Positions 9,955-18,285 of a stretch of 64,000 bases of DNA are shown piece by piece. Both the position numbers and the translations under genes were made by a program. The notes beneath the pieces were generated by a model. That model saw only the letters and a program-made list of their open reading frames with translations, was not told the DNA's origin and made no database searches. Position 1 is the first letter of the stretch; each line of letters opens with the position of its first letter. The DNA is taken from assembly GCF_014596745.1 (NCBI RefSeq), contig NZ_JABTCF010000003.1, forward strand, positions 310,001 through 374,000, read 5' to 3'. Source of the DNA: Maribacter aquimaris. Lineage in GTDB: Bacteria > Bacteroidota > Bacteroidia > Flavobacteriales > Flavobacteriaceae.

Positions 9955-10587
9955 TTATTGGATTTCATAGGTCACCTCAATGTCATAGTAAAATTCGCCC
10001 GGTGGTCTGTCGTAATATAGATTCACCCTATAAGGCTTGTTAAAAAGTCCTCCATTCTCTTTTAGTGCCACAATACCGCCCAATTTCTTTTTTGCTTTAT
10101 TGGCAAGTAGCGTAGCTTGTTTAAAGGATGTGTCCATTGCCATTTGGGTAATTTTTTCCGCTTCCCCACTATCAATTTCTATAGAAGAGCTCATGTCTAA
10201 AATTTGCAGAATGGGCAGTTTAATGTTAAGAAACTGTTTCATCCCTTCCGCTGATTTTGTTTCGTATAGATACAGGGCGCCTTCTTTGTTATACCTCATG
10301 GTCTCATAGCCAAAAGTGCCGGGATGTTCCTTTATACTGTCCCATGAAAGACCGCTTTCCTCCACTCTTTTTTTAAAACGCTCCTTTAATTCGGCAACAC
10401 TCATGGAATCATATTCATAATTTGAGGTATTGCTTAAAGAAATGACTGCTTTGTATGTAGGGTCGGGGTCAATATAAATAACCCTTGAGGTTACCTTGAT
10501 CGTATTGGGTAATTGCTGTGCAATTGATGGACAGCAAACCAATAAACAGGTACATAATAGGAGTACTGTGATAGTTGGTGTCTTCAT
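9955..10587 (-). CDS. Secreted SIMPL (DUF541)-like domain protein
   Basis: About 210 residues from the ATG at 10587, which starts directly at the signal peptide (MKTPTITVLLLCTCLLVCC, cleavage near AQQ). An in-frame ATG at 10614 would add nine residues. The mature part looks like a SIMPL/DUF541 domain: a central helix with ATLLANKAKKKLGGIVALKE and a C-terminal strand YYDIEVTYEIQ, the usual end of this family. Periplasmic; the molecular role of SIMPL proteins is poorly known. It lies 11 bp from the next gene at 9943, suggesting one transcript. Confidence 0.7.
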   Translation of the reverse strand: MKTPTITVLLLCTCLLVCCPSIAQQLPNTIKVTSRVIYIDPDPTYKAVISLSNTSNYEYDSMSVAELKERFKKRVEESGLSWDSIKEHPGTFGYETMRYNKEGALYLYETKSAEGMKQFLNIKLPILQILDMSSSIEIDSGEAEKITQMAMDTSFKQATLLANKAKKKLGGIVALKENGGLFNKPYRVNLYYDRPPGEFYYDIEVTYEIQ

Positions 10588-10633
10588 AGCGGTATTTTGA
10601 TTTATTAATGACAATTAGGAAACATTGATCGTG

Positions 10634-11218
10634 TTATTGTGGTATATCAAAATGGGTACAGATTTCTTTATAACCCATTGTGTTATAATCAATAGAGGAT
10701 TTTCCACTGGCTGGAATACCACCTGGGATAATGACATATCTATACTCTTCAAAAAAAGGTTCTCCAATAGGGCTGCCGTCCATAGACCGTAGACTAATAA
10801 AAGCCCTTTCAGAATTTGACGCCGGAGGAGTTGAAAAGCTGAGACTGTAAAATTGATTTCTTTCAAACAAACTAAAGGGTAATTGTTCAACTACACGAAT
10901 ATCAGCTGACGTGGGTGAGGTGTAACGACCATACCCGATGACCAAACCATTTTCAACAATTTCATCAGTTAGATCAGGAGCAATTACACTAAAAGTATAA
11001 TTCGTAGATGTGATATCATCAGGAAATAGAGAAGAAAACCAATCAGAATAAATCACATTGGCGGTACCGGTTTCCCCTTGTTCACCTTGGGGCCCCTGTT
11101 CTCCATTTTGGCCGTCTACCCCGTCTTCACCAGGCATTCCCATTTCCCCGTCTTTGGAGCATGCCAATATTAGTAAGCCACATAAAGTCAGACCAATGAT
11201 GTATTTTATTGTTTTCAT
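10634..11218 (-). CDS. Collagen-like lipoprotein, paralogue of the upstream gene
   Basis: A 194-residue protein with lipobox LILAC (Cys20) then SKDGE. Residues about 24-50 are Gly-X-Y triplets (GEDGVDGQNGEQGPQGEQG), a collagen-like stalk. The globular part begins with GTANVIYSDW, which is identical in the second collagen-like protein at 11414-12028, and both end with a similar PGG..GKSS.DY.KM.Y.E-type segment. The pair is therefore a tandem duplication with divergence in the head. Probably a surface stalk-and-head protein; the ligand is unknown. A small inverted-repeat element (11264-11401) separates the two. Confidence 0.85.
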   Translation of the reverse strand: MKTIKYIIGLTLCGLLILACSKDGEMGMPGEDGVDGQNGEQGPQGEQGETGTANVIYSDWFSSLFPDDITSTNYTFSVIAPDLTDEIVENGLVIGYGRYTSPTSADIRVVEQLPFSLFERNQFYSLSFSTPPASNSERAFISLRSMDGSPIGEPFFEEYRYVIIPGGIPASGKSSIDYNTMGYKEICTHFDIPQ

Positions 11219-11263
11219 ACTTAATATTAGGATTGTTACTATTCAATGGAAGTAGGCAAATCA

Positions 11264-11401
11264 AAAGAGGCTGTCTAAAAAGTCCTTAATGGCCATCTTT
11301 GCTGGGCAGGAAGCAATCTCCAAGTTGATGGTCATCACGTAATGGATCACTTCACTTCGTTCGTAATGACCACTTGTCTTAACTTTCTAGACAGCCTCTT
11401 A
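11264..11401. mobile_element. MITE-like element with near-perfect terminal inverted repeats
   Basis: The ends AAGAGGCTGTCTA (11265-11277) and TAGACAGCCTCTT (11388-11400) are perfect inverted repeats of 13 bp. They extend inward to about 20 bp with one mismatch (AAAAAGT against ACTTTC). The GAGGCTGTCT end is typical of several IS families. The interior (about 110 bp) is too short to encode a transposase. It contains a second nested inverted structure (GTCAT near 11331, ATGAC near 11370) with a REP-like core. It sits between the two collagen-like genes. Confidence 0.65.
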
Positions 11402-11413
11402 GATGTAATAAAA

Positions 11414-12028
11414 CTATTCGGGAATATTAAACTGGGCCACTACTTCATCGTAGCTCATTTTTGAATAGTCCGTTGAGGATTTTCCAGTGATTCCCCCAAT
11501 CCCATTACCAGCTTCAACACCACCTGGAATCAAAACATAACGATATTGTGTAAAAAGAGGTGCTCCGATATCAGATCCATCTATGGTAGCTAACCTTATA
11601 TTAACGGCCCCTACGGTTAAACGGTAGTGGTATGAAACACCTTGAATGCCGATATATGGCAAGGCATATACACTTCCAAGAACCCTTGCGTAAATCAGGA
11701 CAGTCCCTTGGTTTATTATTTCTTGGCTTAAACCGGCTGCATCAATATCGCCATTTGCTTGTGACGATTCAATATTATTGCTAGTTACAGGAGAATCGAT
11801 CCAATCGGAATAAATGACATTTGCCGTACCTGTTTCCCCTTGTTCCCCCTGTTCGCCTTGCGCACCATCGGCACCATCGGCACCATCTTCCCCTGGAATA
11901 CCTTGTTCACCTTGTGGCCCCTGGGGTCCAATGGCCCCATCTTCACCATCATCCTTGGAACAGGCTACAAAAAGACTTGATACTAATAATAGGCTAAGTA
12001 ATCGTTTTGTGAATTTAAAAGTTTTCAT
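11414..12028 (-). CDS. Collagen-like lipoprotein
   Basis: A 204-residue protein with lipobox FVAC (Cys23) followed by SKDDGED, an acidic surface-export-type tail. Gly-X-Y repeats cover about residues 30-66 with acidic/Gln-rich triplets. The head begins GTANVIYSDW, identical to its neighbour at 10634-11218. The stalk here is longer (about 12 triplets) than in the neighbour. The head ends with YVLIPGGVEAG and SSTDYSKMSYDEV. Likely a surface adhesion or structural protein; no catalytic motif is visible. Confidence 0.85.
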   Translation of the reverse strand: MKTFKFTKRLLSLLLVSSLFVACSKDDGEDGAIGPQGPQGEQGIPGEDGADGADGAQGEQGEQGETGTANVIYSDWIDSPVTSNNIESSQANGDIDAAGLSQEIINQGTVLIYARVLGSVYALPYIGIQGVSYHYRLTVGAVNIRLATIDGSDIGAPLFTQYRYVLIPGGVEAGNGIGGITGKSSTDYSKMSYDEVVAQFNIPE

Positions 12029-12066
12029 AATTGTTTTTTTGTAAATATTATTGGAGCAAACTTAAT

Positions 12067-12246
12067 TGCTATGTCAAGTTCGGAAGTCCTATATATTTTG
12101 ATTTTAAAGAATTAGGACAAAGAGAAGAACCAGTATCCCATTTCAATCCCGTAGTATTCGCTTTGATAAGGATTATGGAAAAGAAGCGTCCTGGCGATAT
12201 AGATCGTATAACCTACTATGAGCAAGTTCTATTAAGGAAAAAGTAA
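12067..12246 (+). pseudogene. Possible gene remnant (C-terminal fragment)
   Basis: A short open frame on the plus strand ends with PVVFALIRIMEKKRPGDIDR and a basic tail RKK. The composition is protein-like, but there is no convincing start or ribosome-binding site and no upstream domain. It may be the tail of a lost gene between two leftward genes. I do not recognise the family, and chance openness cannot be excluded. Confidence 0.25.
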
Positions 12247-12315
12247 ATAGAGCAGTTTTTGGATTTATGGAACGGGACTGATTTTTTAGGGAAGTTCTAT
12301 GCAGATTCTGGGCTT

Positions 12316-12843
12316 TCACCTTTCATAAGTCAATATTTGGAGTCCCTTATCAAAAGATTCGATTTTGGTCAAATTCCATTCTGCTATCGTCTTAGAGTTG
12401 CCGAAAAGCTTGATACCCTCTCCTAGGATTATGGGGTTTAATTTGATCTTAAGCTGATCGATAAGGTCATTGTCAAGTAGCCAACCTGCAAATGTACCGC
12501 CACCGCACAGGTAAATATCCGTTTTGGCATTTGCCTTTATTCGTTTGATCCGATCAATAGATTTCTTTTCTATATGCACCGAATCCGCCAAATTTTCGAT
12601 TTCCAATGTATCGGAGAAAATATAATGCTCCATATTAATATAGGCAGGTTGCCCTGGCACAAGACCATATTGAAAACCAAATTCATACGTTCTTCTTCCC
12701 ATTATTACGGTTTTGAAATTTGATAGATCCGCCTGATATTTTTCAACTCCTTTTCCTTGAAGTATAAACCGGCTTATATCATCATTCTTTCCTGCTATAA
12801 AACCATCAAGTGAACTTGCTATGTAATAAACGATCTTGTGCAT
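12316..12843 (-). CDS. Dihydrofolate reductase-family protein (RibD C-terminal domain)
   Basis: A 175-residue stand-alone RibD_C/DHFR-like fold. It begins with YYIASSLDGFIAG, the characteristic first strand and loop. It continues with VIMGRRTYEF (NADPH-binding area), DIYLCGGGTFAGWLLDNDLIDQL (glycine motif and following helix) and LNPIILGEGIKLF. Such proteins are NADPH-dependent reductases of uncertain substrate, often annotated as dihydrofolate reductase family. The length is typical. It is a single leftward gene, not clearly linked to its neighbours. Confidence 0.92.
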   Translation of the reverse strand: MHKIVYYIASSLDGFIAGKNDDISRFILQGKGVEKYQADLSNFKTVIMGRRTYEFGFQYGLVPGQPAYINMEHYIFSDTLEIENLADSVHIEKKSIDRIKRIKANAKTDIYLCGGGTFAGWLLDNDLIDQLKIKLNPIILGEGIKLFGNSKTIAEWNLTKIESFDKGLQILTYER

Positions 12844-12942
12844 TTGATTTTGTATTTTTAATAGGTAAGGCCCAAGGGGGTATTAAAGATTATCGTAAAC
12901 AAAACCCACACCATGGGGTTTGGTATGGCTTCTCCTCAAAAA

Positions 12943-13983
12943 TTAGGACATAGCATACAAATTGTTCTTAAACTGTAAAGGGGTCAAACCCGTATGTTTT
13001 TTAAAGGCGGAATAAAAAGCGGATTTGGAATTAAATCCTGCTTCGAGCCCTACGGAAACAACGGTGTAGTGGTCAAATGCATTGGAACTTAAGTTTCGCT
13101 TTACATCGGCGATTCTGTATTCATTGATAAAATCGATAAAGCTCTTGTTTAAAAGGCTGTTGATCATACTTGAAAGATAACAGGCCGAAATGCCCAAAAC
13201 TTCTGCGACCGAGGAAAGGCTGAGGCATGGGTTTCGATATAGTTTTTTAAAGCGCATAAGCTCCTCCAATTTCTTAAAGTACTTATGGGCCGTGCTGAAC
13301 TGTATTTTGGACTTCGTATGAAGTTCTTTGATACGTTGCGCGCATAGGGCCGCTATAATATTCAATAAACACAAGTGTTTCTCCGTAAAAAAGCCTGCCT
13401 CGGGATGTTCGGAGTCGATAACCCCGAAAAGATTACCATTGATTAGAATGGGGACACATATTTCCGATAGTCGCGATGCATCATCAACGATGTATCTAGG
13501 GTCTTTGGAAGTGTCATTGATGATTTCCGCCGATTTTGACATGGCGACACTACCTACGATCCCTTCGCCCAGATCAAGCCGAATTTGGTTATAAATACAC
13601 TCATCGGATGGATTTTTAGTGCCATAAGCGGCATGTTGCGTCAATTCATATGTGCTATGGTCATAGGTATATATAACACAGTCGACAAACCCTAAACGGT
13701 GTATCACATTCTTGGTAATGCCCCAAAGAATCTCGTCAATCGATTCCTTGGTGCTTAATGAGGTTGAAAAAAAACTAATGGCCCTAATTTCCTCTAGGGT
13801 ACTCAAGGTATTGTAATCTTGCATAACCAAATTGTTTATAATTAAGGTTGTTGGGTGAAGTGGTAATTGATCGAACTTGGGAATGGGATAGGTACCGTTT
13901 TTAATGTCGATATTACCTGTAGGGGTATTCAAATCGACCAACCTGGTTTTTCCTTTATCAATCACATAAGCAGGTGTCCCCAT
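12943..13983 (-). CDS. GAF-domain AraC-type transcriptional regulator
   Basis: 346 residues. A poorly conserved N-terminus (about 1-50) is followed by a GAF sensor domain (about 60-215; LGFVDCVIYTYD, GEGIVGSVAMSKSAEIIND, CVPILINGNLFGVIDSEH) and a C-terminal AraC double helix-turn-helix (about 245-343). The HTH region includes LSSVAEVLGISACYLSSMIN and GFNSKSAFYSAFKKHTGLTP. The arrangement implies a small-molecule or redox signal acting on transcription. The true start may be the internal Met near residue 54 (MQDYNTLSTLEEI). It is divergent from the LytTR response-regulator gene with about 400 bp between. The target is unknown. Confidence 0.9.
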   Translation of the reverse strand: MGTPAYVIDKGKTRLVDLNTPTGNIDIKNGTYPIPKFDQLPLHPTTLIINNLVMQDYNTLSTLEEIRAISFFSTSLSTKESIDEILWGITKNVIHRLGFVDCVIYTYDHSTYELTQHAAYGTKNPSDECIYNQIRLDLGEGIVGSVAMSKSAEIINDTSKDPRYIVDDASRLSEICVPILINGNLFGVIDSEHPEAGFFTEKHLCLLNIIAALCAQRIKELHTKSKIQFSTAHKYFKKLEELMRFKKLYRNPCLSLSSVAEVLGISACYLSSMINSLLNKSFIDFINEYRIADVKRNLSSNAFDHYTVVSVGLEAGFNSKSAFYSAFKKHTGLTPLQFKNNLYAMS

Positions 13984-14378
13984 TCTAATTGGTCGTACAT
14001 TCTGGCACCAGTTATATGCCCCCCTGAAATTGGATGAGACAAACTTTATCAGCGGATAAGTAACGAAACGATAAATAGGAAGCTAAAAAATGATCTTGAA
14101 ATTTTCGTCGATGTTGTCATGATGTTTGCTTTTTTGTGAATTGATACCCAAATTTATAAGTGTGATTTATTTCTGCACTCCCATCTTGTGATAGCGTGTC
14201 CATAGCGTTATATCAATTGCAGGATTTATTGTATAAAGCGGCAACTATCACAAAGTAGTATCAAATTGCATTTTATACATCTATAGCACCATCCGTACAA
14301 TATAACCGGTAACTTATCATAGTTTATGGCTATAATCTTGAAGAAGGGAATAACTTGTAATCTTTAAACGGGACAATT
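13984..14378. other. Long divergent intergenic region
   Basis: About 395 bp between the leftward GAF-AraC gene and the rightward LytTR operon. It must hold both promoters. It is AT-rich and has no open frame with coding character. I see no clear TTTG/TAnnTTTG promoter pair and no RNA structure I can name. Confidence 0.4.
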
Positions 14379-15119
14379 ATGATGAGAGCTATTATAGTGG
14401 ACGATGAGCCTGCTGCCATAAAAAGTCTGATTTGGGAACTTGATAAATTTTCTGATTACATTAAGATTGTGGATACCTTCACTTCGGCAAATGAGGCACT
14501 TTCAGGTATCAATTATTTAAAGCCTGACTGTGTTTTTTTAGATATAGAGATGCCTGAGATGAACGGATTCTCCCTTCTACAGCGACTGCAATTCCGCAAC
14601 TTTGCCGTGATCATTACGACAGCCTATAGTCAATACGCGCTTCGGGCCATCAAGGAAAGTGCCTTGGATTATCTTTTGAAGCCCATAGATTCCGATGAAA
14701 TCAAGAAGGTGGTAGAGAAGTTGGAAAAGTATCATAGTTCTGAAAATTTTCAAAACCAATTTGTGGAAACACTGGGGGCACTCTCTAAAGCCAGTACCCC
14801 TAAAATGATACAGATCCCTGTAAACGGCAAGATACTCTTCGCTAGGATCGATGATATCCTATATTGTGAATCTGACGGAAACTATTCCAAGATCTTTCTG
14901 GAATCCTCCAAAGAACTTTATGCCGCCAAAAAGTTAAAGGAATTGGAACAGCTGTTACCCGTAGCGCATTTTTTTCGTATCCATAATTCCTATATTGTCC
15001 ATACCCTAAAAGTGACCGAATTTCTACGGGCAGAGGGTTATGTCGTACTTACCAACAATAAGAAGATCCCCGTATCGCGCAATAAAAAAGTGGAATTCTT
15101 GAATAAAATGTCGTATTAA
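14379..15119 (+). CDS. LytTR-family response regulator
   Basis: 246 residues. The REC domain spans about 1-120 with the acidic pocket VDDE (residues 8-10), phospho-acceptor Asp55 in FLDIEMPEMNG, TTAYS, and LLKPI (conserved Lys). A LytTR DNA-binding domain spans about 140-243 (IPVNGKILFARIDDILYCES, FFRIHNSYIV, PVSRNKK). It is the transcriptional output partner of the histidine kinase starting 5 bp downstream, so the two form a LytS/LytR-type two-component operon. Target genes are not evident. Confidence 0.95.
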   Translation: MMRAIIVDDEPAAIKSLIWELDKFSDYIKIVDTFTSANEALSGINYLKPDCVFLDIEMPEMNGFSLLQRLQFRNFAVIITTAYSQYALRAIKESALDYLLKPIDSDEIKKVVEKLEKYHSSENFQNQFVETLGALSKASTPKMIQIPVNGKILFARIDDILYCESDGNYSKIFLESSKELYAAKKLKELEQLLPVAHFFRIHNSYIVHTLKVTEFLRAEGYVVLTNNKKIPVSRNKKVEFLNKMSY

Positions 15120-15123
15120 AAAG

Positions 15124-16674
15124 ATGAACGGTGAAGCCATTAAATCGTTTTTTGAGGGTAGCAACCAGAACGGGTTTGGTTTTCTAACTGTAGTTGTACT
15201 GTTCTATCTCTTTCTTTTTTTTTTCATTCAATTCTTTCAACATAGAAAACTGTATTATTTACTGTACAGCCTGTATGCATTTGTTAATGGCATAAGCCTG
15301 ATGAAATATATCGATGGGGTATTTTTCTCAGACTTTTTCGAAACTCATGCAGGTCTGGTTTTTAGAAGAATCACGCACTATCCGGCTCAGTTGTTCGGCT
15401 CCCTTTTTTTTAGCTATTTCATTATAGAAATCATGCAGTTGCGGAAAAAATTCCCGAAATCCATTAGAACAATGGATATTATATATGCCATTGTATCCCT
15501 TGTGTTTCTGGTACTTTGGGGCATAAATGTAATATACCCCTCTTTATATTGGATTGATTATTTCCATGCCTATGTGTTCTTGGTTTTAGGGTACATCATC
15601 TTCTTTTGGGTCTTCATTATGGTCATTAAACAACCAATGGTCATTAAATGGTATATTCTTTCTGGAATGACCATTTTGGTACTGTCCTATTTTACCATTT
15701 CGATAATTTCCATGCGAACCATGAACGCAAATGTACATACCCTCTATGTCTACTATGTGGGTATTTTGATAGAGAGTTTACTTTTTGCCCTTGCCATTGG
15801 TTTGAAACAGAAAATGGTATATATTGAAAAGGCTTCCGTTCAGAAAAAATATATCCAACAGTTAGAGGAGAATCAATCGATCAAGGAGAGTATCAATAGG
15901 ACCCTATCGGAAGAACTCCTTCAAACCAAGACCGAAATCGAAGACCTTTCCGCCGAGGCCCAAAGGGAGCGAACCGAGAAGCTTACCGTTAAGTTCGAAA
16001 ATAGGTTCGCCCAATTACGGCTTAATGCCCTCCGCAGTCAGATGAACCCCCATTTCATCTTTAATGCCCTAAATTCCATCAAATCCTATTTTATTGAGAA
16101 CAACCAGGAAAAAGCCATCTTTTATCTATCCAAATTCTCAAAGTTGATCCGCAATATACTAGAGAGTTCAAGGGAAGAGGAAATTACCTTGACAGAGGAA
16201 TTGATCACCTTGAAAATGTATGTGGAAATAGAGAATGATCGTTTTAAGAATGATATTGATTTTGCGATGGAGATCGATGAAAATATTGATTCCGATATAA
16301 TAAAGGTACCCGCTCTTTTTTTACAGCCTTTTGTTGAAAATGCAATTTGGCATGGCCTTTCAACCAAAAGTGGCCGCAAGTTGTTGAAAATAACCATAAG
16401 CAGTTCAGAAAAACCAAATACTTTGGAGATTCGCATTATCGATAATGGTGTGGGAAGAAGAGCCGCCTATGAAAAAAATGCAGTGAACCCTTTCAAGAAA
16501 GAATCATTAGGCCTTACGCTAACGAGGGACATACTGGATCTTTTTTCTAAAAAATCCGGGAATCACTATGGGTACCTAATCGAAGATCTTGAAGATAAGA
16601 AATCCGGTGATTCCTTAGGTACCATGGTGATTATTGAGATTCCTGAAATAGATTTTACCGATGTTACGCATTAG
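15124..16674 (+). CDS. LytS/YehU-type sensor histidine kinase
   Basis: 516 residues. The N-terminal half has about seven membrane segments (residues about 18-225), like 7TM sensor modules. A coiled coil (about 230-295) follows, then the His_kinase motif QMNPHFIFNALNSI with phospho-His310. The C-terminal HATPase region includes PALFLQPFVENAIWHGL and IIDNGVGRR (about 390-505). This is the GHKL-type kinase normally paired with LytTR regulators. The start at 15124 is only 5 bp after the regulator's stop, indicating translational coupling. The input signal is not deducible. Confidence 0.95.
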   Translation: MNGEAIKSFFEGSNQNGFGFLTVVVLFYLFLFFFIQFFQHRKLYYLLYSLYAFVNGISLMKYIDGVFFSDFFETHAGLVFRRITHYPAQLFGSLFFSYFIIEIMQLRKKFPKSIRTMDIIYAIVSLVFLVLWGINVIYPSLYWIDYFHAYVFLVLGYIIFFWVFIMVIKQPMVIKWYILSGMTILVLSYFTISIISMRTMNANVHTLYVYYVGILIESLLFALAIGLKQKMVYIEKASVQKKYIQQLEENQSIKESINRTLSEELLQTKTEIEDLSAEAQRERTEKLTVKFENRFAQLRLNALRSQMNPHFIFNALNSIKSYFIENNQEKAIFYLSKFSKLIRNILESSREEEITLTEELITLKMYVEIENDRFKNDIDFAMEIDENIDSDIIKVPALFLQPFVENAIWHGLSTKSGRKLLKITISSSEKPNTLEIRIIDNGVGRRAAYEKNAVNPFKKESLGLTLTRDILDLFSKKSGNHYGYLIEDLEDKKSGDSLGTMVIIEIPEIDFTDVTH

Positions 16675-16748
16675 TGTAATTTCCGTAATACCCTCGCTAC
16701 CGCAAGATGGTATCTTGCCGTAGTATAACCGTCTTATTCCAATTAAAA

Positions 16749-16771
16749 AACCACAGCTTTTGGCCGTGGTT
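16749..16771. terminator. Bidirectional rho-independent terminator
   Basis: The stem AACCACAGC / GCCGTGGTT has one mismatch and a five-base loop. It is flanked by TTAAAAAA on the left, a U-run on the minus strand, and by a T-rich TTCTGTTTCTTTC tail on the right. It lies between the 3' ends of the kinase gene (+) and the response-regulator gene (-), as a shared terminator should. Confidence 0.7.
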
Positions 16772-16976
16772 TCTGTTTCTTTCCTACACAATACTATTCC
16801 ATTATTATTCTTACCCATGCTGGCCACTAGTTGCAAACTAGCGGGAGCTGGGTACGTTTTTCTTTTTAACCAAAAAGTTCTTCTGTCCGAATCTAAAGCG
16901 GTCTATATCCTATATGGAACCATAGGTGTACAAATGAGTGACCTAAGGCATCGGAACCTTCGGAATCATATTTGTA

Positions 16977-17369
16977 TTAAGCACTACGGGTTTTTGACGT
17001 AAATTGCTTTAGTTTTTCAATCTGCAAAGGTTTGGCAACATAATCCAATACGTATTGGGGATATTGTTCGGCCAACGTCCTATCTTCCTCAGAATTGGAA
17101 GAAGTCACTATCATCACATCGATATTCGTAGGGAAATCCTCAAGGACCATGAATTCCAAAAATTCGTATCCACTCATCACGGGCATAGAGATATCCAACA
17201 AAACCAGTATCGGCTCCGTTTTATTCCCATTGAAGCGCAAGTCATCCAAAGCCTCCTCTGGATCGGTAAAAGACTTTGTCCTGTCTTCCAGTCCGAGCCT
17301 TCTTATCAATACTTGATGCACCAAGTTCACCATTTCCATATCATCCACTAAATAAATCTCTGCATACAT
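16977..17369 (-). CDS. Single-domain response regulator (REC only)
   Basis: About 130 residues from the ATG at 17369; an in-frame ATG at 17390 adds seven. A complete CheY-like receiver: acidic pair VDD near the N-terminus, phospho-acceptor Asp in LVLLDISMPVMSG, switch residues MIVTSSN and the conserved Lys in YVAKPL. There is no output domain, so it probably works by protein-protein contact, as a relay or motility/phosphotransfer partner. It converges on the LytS-type kinase gene with a shared terminator between them, but is not an obvious partner of that kinase. Confidence 0.92.
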   Translation of the reverse strand: MYAEIYLVDDMEMVNLVHQVLIRRLGLEDRTKSFTDPEEALDDLRFNGNKTEPILVLLDISMPVMSGYEFLEFMVLEDFPTNIDVMIVTSSNSEEDRTLAEQYPQYVLDYVAKPLQIEKLKQFTSKTRSA

Positions 17370-17390
17370 AATTGCCCATTTTAAATTCAT

Positions 17391-17806
17391 CTACAAAACT
17401 AGACTCAATATTAATGTGTGGTAAAGAAATGTTGTGAACTACCAATTTATATGCATAAAATAGGGGATCAAAGTGGTCACCCTTTATGAGAAGGGGATTT
17501 TACACCCTATGAATTGATAATTTCACGATATATCACGTTGCGTAACAATCCGTCACTTCCACAGTCCATATCATACGTTATAGGGATGTCACTAGCACCC
17601 CATATCCATAATCCCATACCTAGGTCGTTGCTGAACATCCCGAGAATTTACTTTTAAACCCGTACGCCTTTTTTGGTAAACCCTAGTAAATCACAAGATT
17701 TTATGATCATTGTGCAGTTTACTGCTAATTTCCTCCCTTTTGCCGAAAAATTATTAAGAAACCCCAATTACCACCCAATCTTTGCCCCATAACAAACAAA
17801 CATAAT
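17391..17806. other. Intergenic region between divergent small-protein and receiver genes
   Basis: About 416 bp without a supported gene. It must contain promoters for the leftward receiver gene and the rightward small-membrane-protein pair. A partial AATCTTTG box is present at 17777-17784, 22 bp before the DUF6747-like start. I see no TTTG box at the right distance and no repeat. Confidence 0.35.
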
Positions 17807-17983
17807 ATGAAAACAGTTTTACTTTTTAAAGAAATTTATTCAGACCAATTCAGGAGTATAAAAAATTACGTAGTCCGACATTATTTCAAGGCTTTTACTT
17901 GGTTCACCATGGCCATGTTCGCCATGGTATTATACGTATTCCTATTCAGGTTATTTACTGACTTCCCATTCGCCAATTTCTAA
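17807..17983 (+). CDS. Small membrane protein (DUF6747-like)
   Basis: A 58-residue protein. The N-terminus MKTVLLFKEIY and the aromatic segment RHYFKAFTWFTMAMFAMVLYVF match my memory of DUF6747, a short flavobacterial family. One membrane segment lies at about residues 33-52. It is followed 2 bp later by another tiny membrane protein gene (17986). The function of the family is unknown. The assignment is from recall of the pattern, not a search. Confidence 0.7.
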   Translation: MKTVLLFKEIYSDQFRSIKNYVVRHYFKAFTWFTMAMFAMVLYVFLFRLFTDFPFANF

Positions 17984-17985
17984 AT

Positions 17986-18087
17986 ATGCACAGAAAAAAA
18001 CGAGATGGAAGAGTGTTACTTATTACTGGTGCCTTATTTATAGGCGCCATACTACTTCTGGTAATTATCATGACCTTTGGGATATAA
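17986..18087 (+). CDS. Tiny single-span membrane protein
   Basis: 33 residues: a basic N-terminus (MHRKKRDGR) and one hydrophobic helix (VLLITGALFIGAILLLVIIM). Its start is 2 bp after the stop of the DUF6747-like gene, which argues for a real coupled gene rather than chance. The positive-inside rule places the N-terminus in the cytoplasm. No family is known to me. Confidence 0.5.
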   Translation: MHRKKRDGRVLLITGALFIGAILLLVIIMTFGI

Positions 18088-18246
18088 CGAAGGAGGCATT
18101 TTTCTACTTTGATCAGTCAAATGCCATGGGCCCATTCGCGTATTCCGGTTTTAATGAACCATAGGGGGTATTTTTCACATAACCCGTACACAATTTTTGG
18201 TAGGGATCCTACCTGGTCTTACGATTTGGGCTCAGGTGTTCTTGTA

Positions 18247-18283
18247 CCATTGGGTTATCCTTGATGAAAGGATAACCCAATGG
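18247..18283 (-). terminator. Perfect 16-bp hairpin just after the thioesterase stop
   Basis: CCATTGGGTTATCCTT (18247-18262) pairs perfectly with AAGGATAACCCAATGG (18268-18283) around a five-base loop. It starts 2 bp beyond the stop codon of the leftward thioesterase gene. No U-run follows on the minus strand, so it may act in mRNA 3'-end protection or as an atypical terminator. Confidence 0.6.
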
Positions 18284-18285
18284 AA

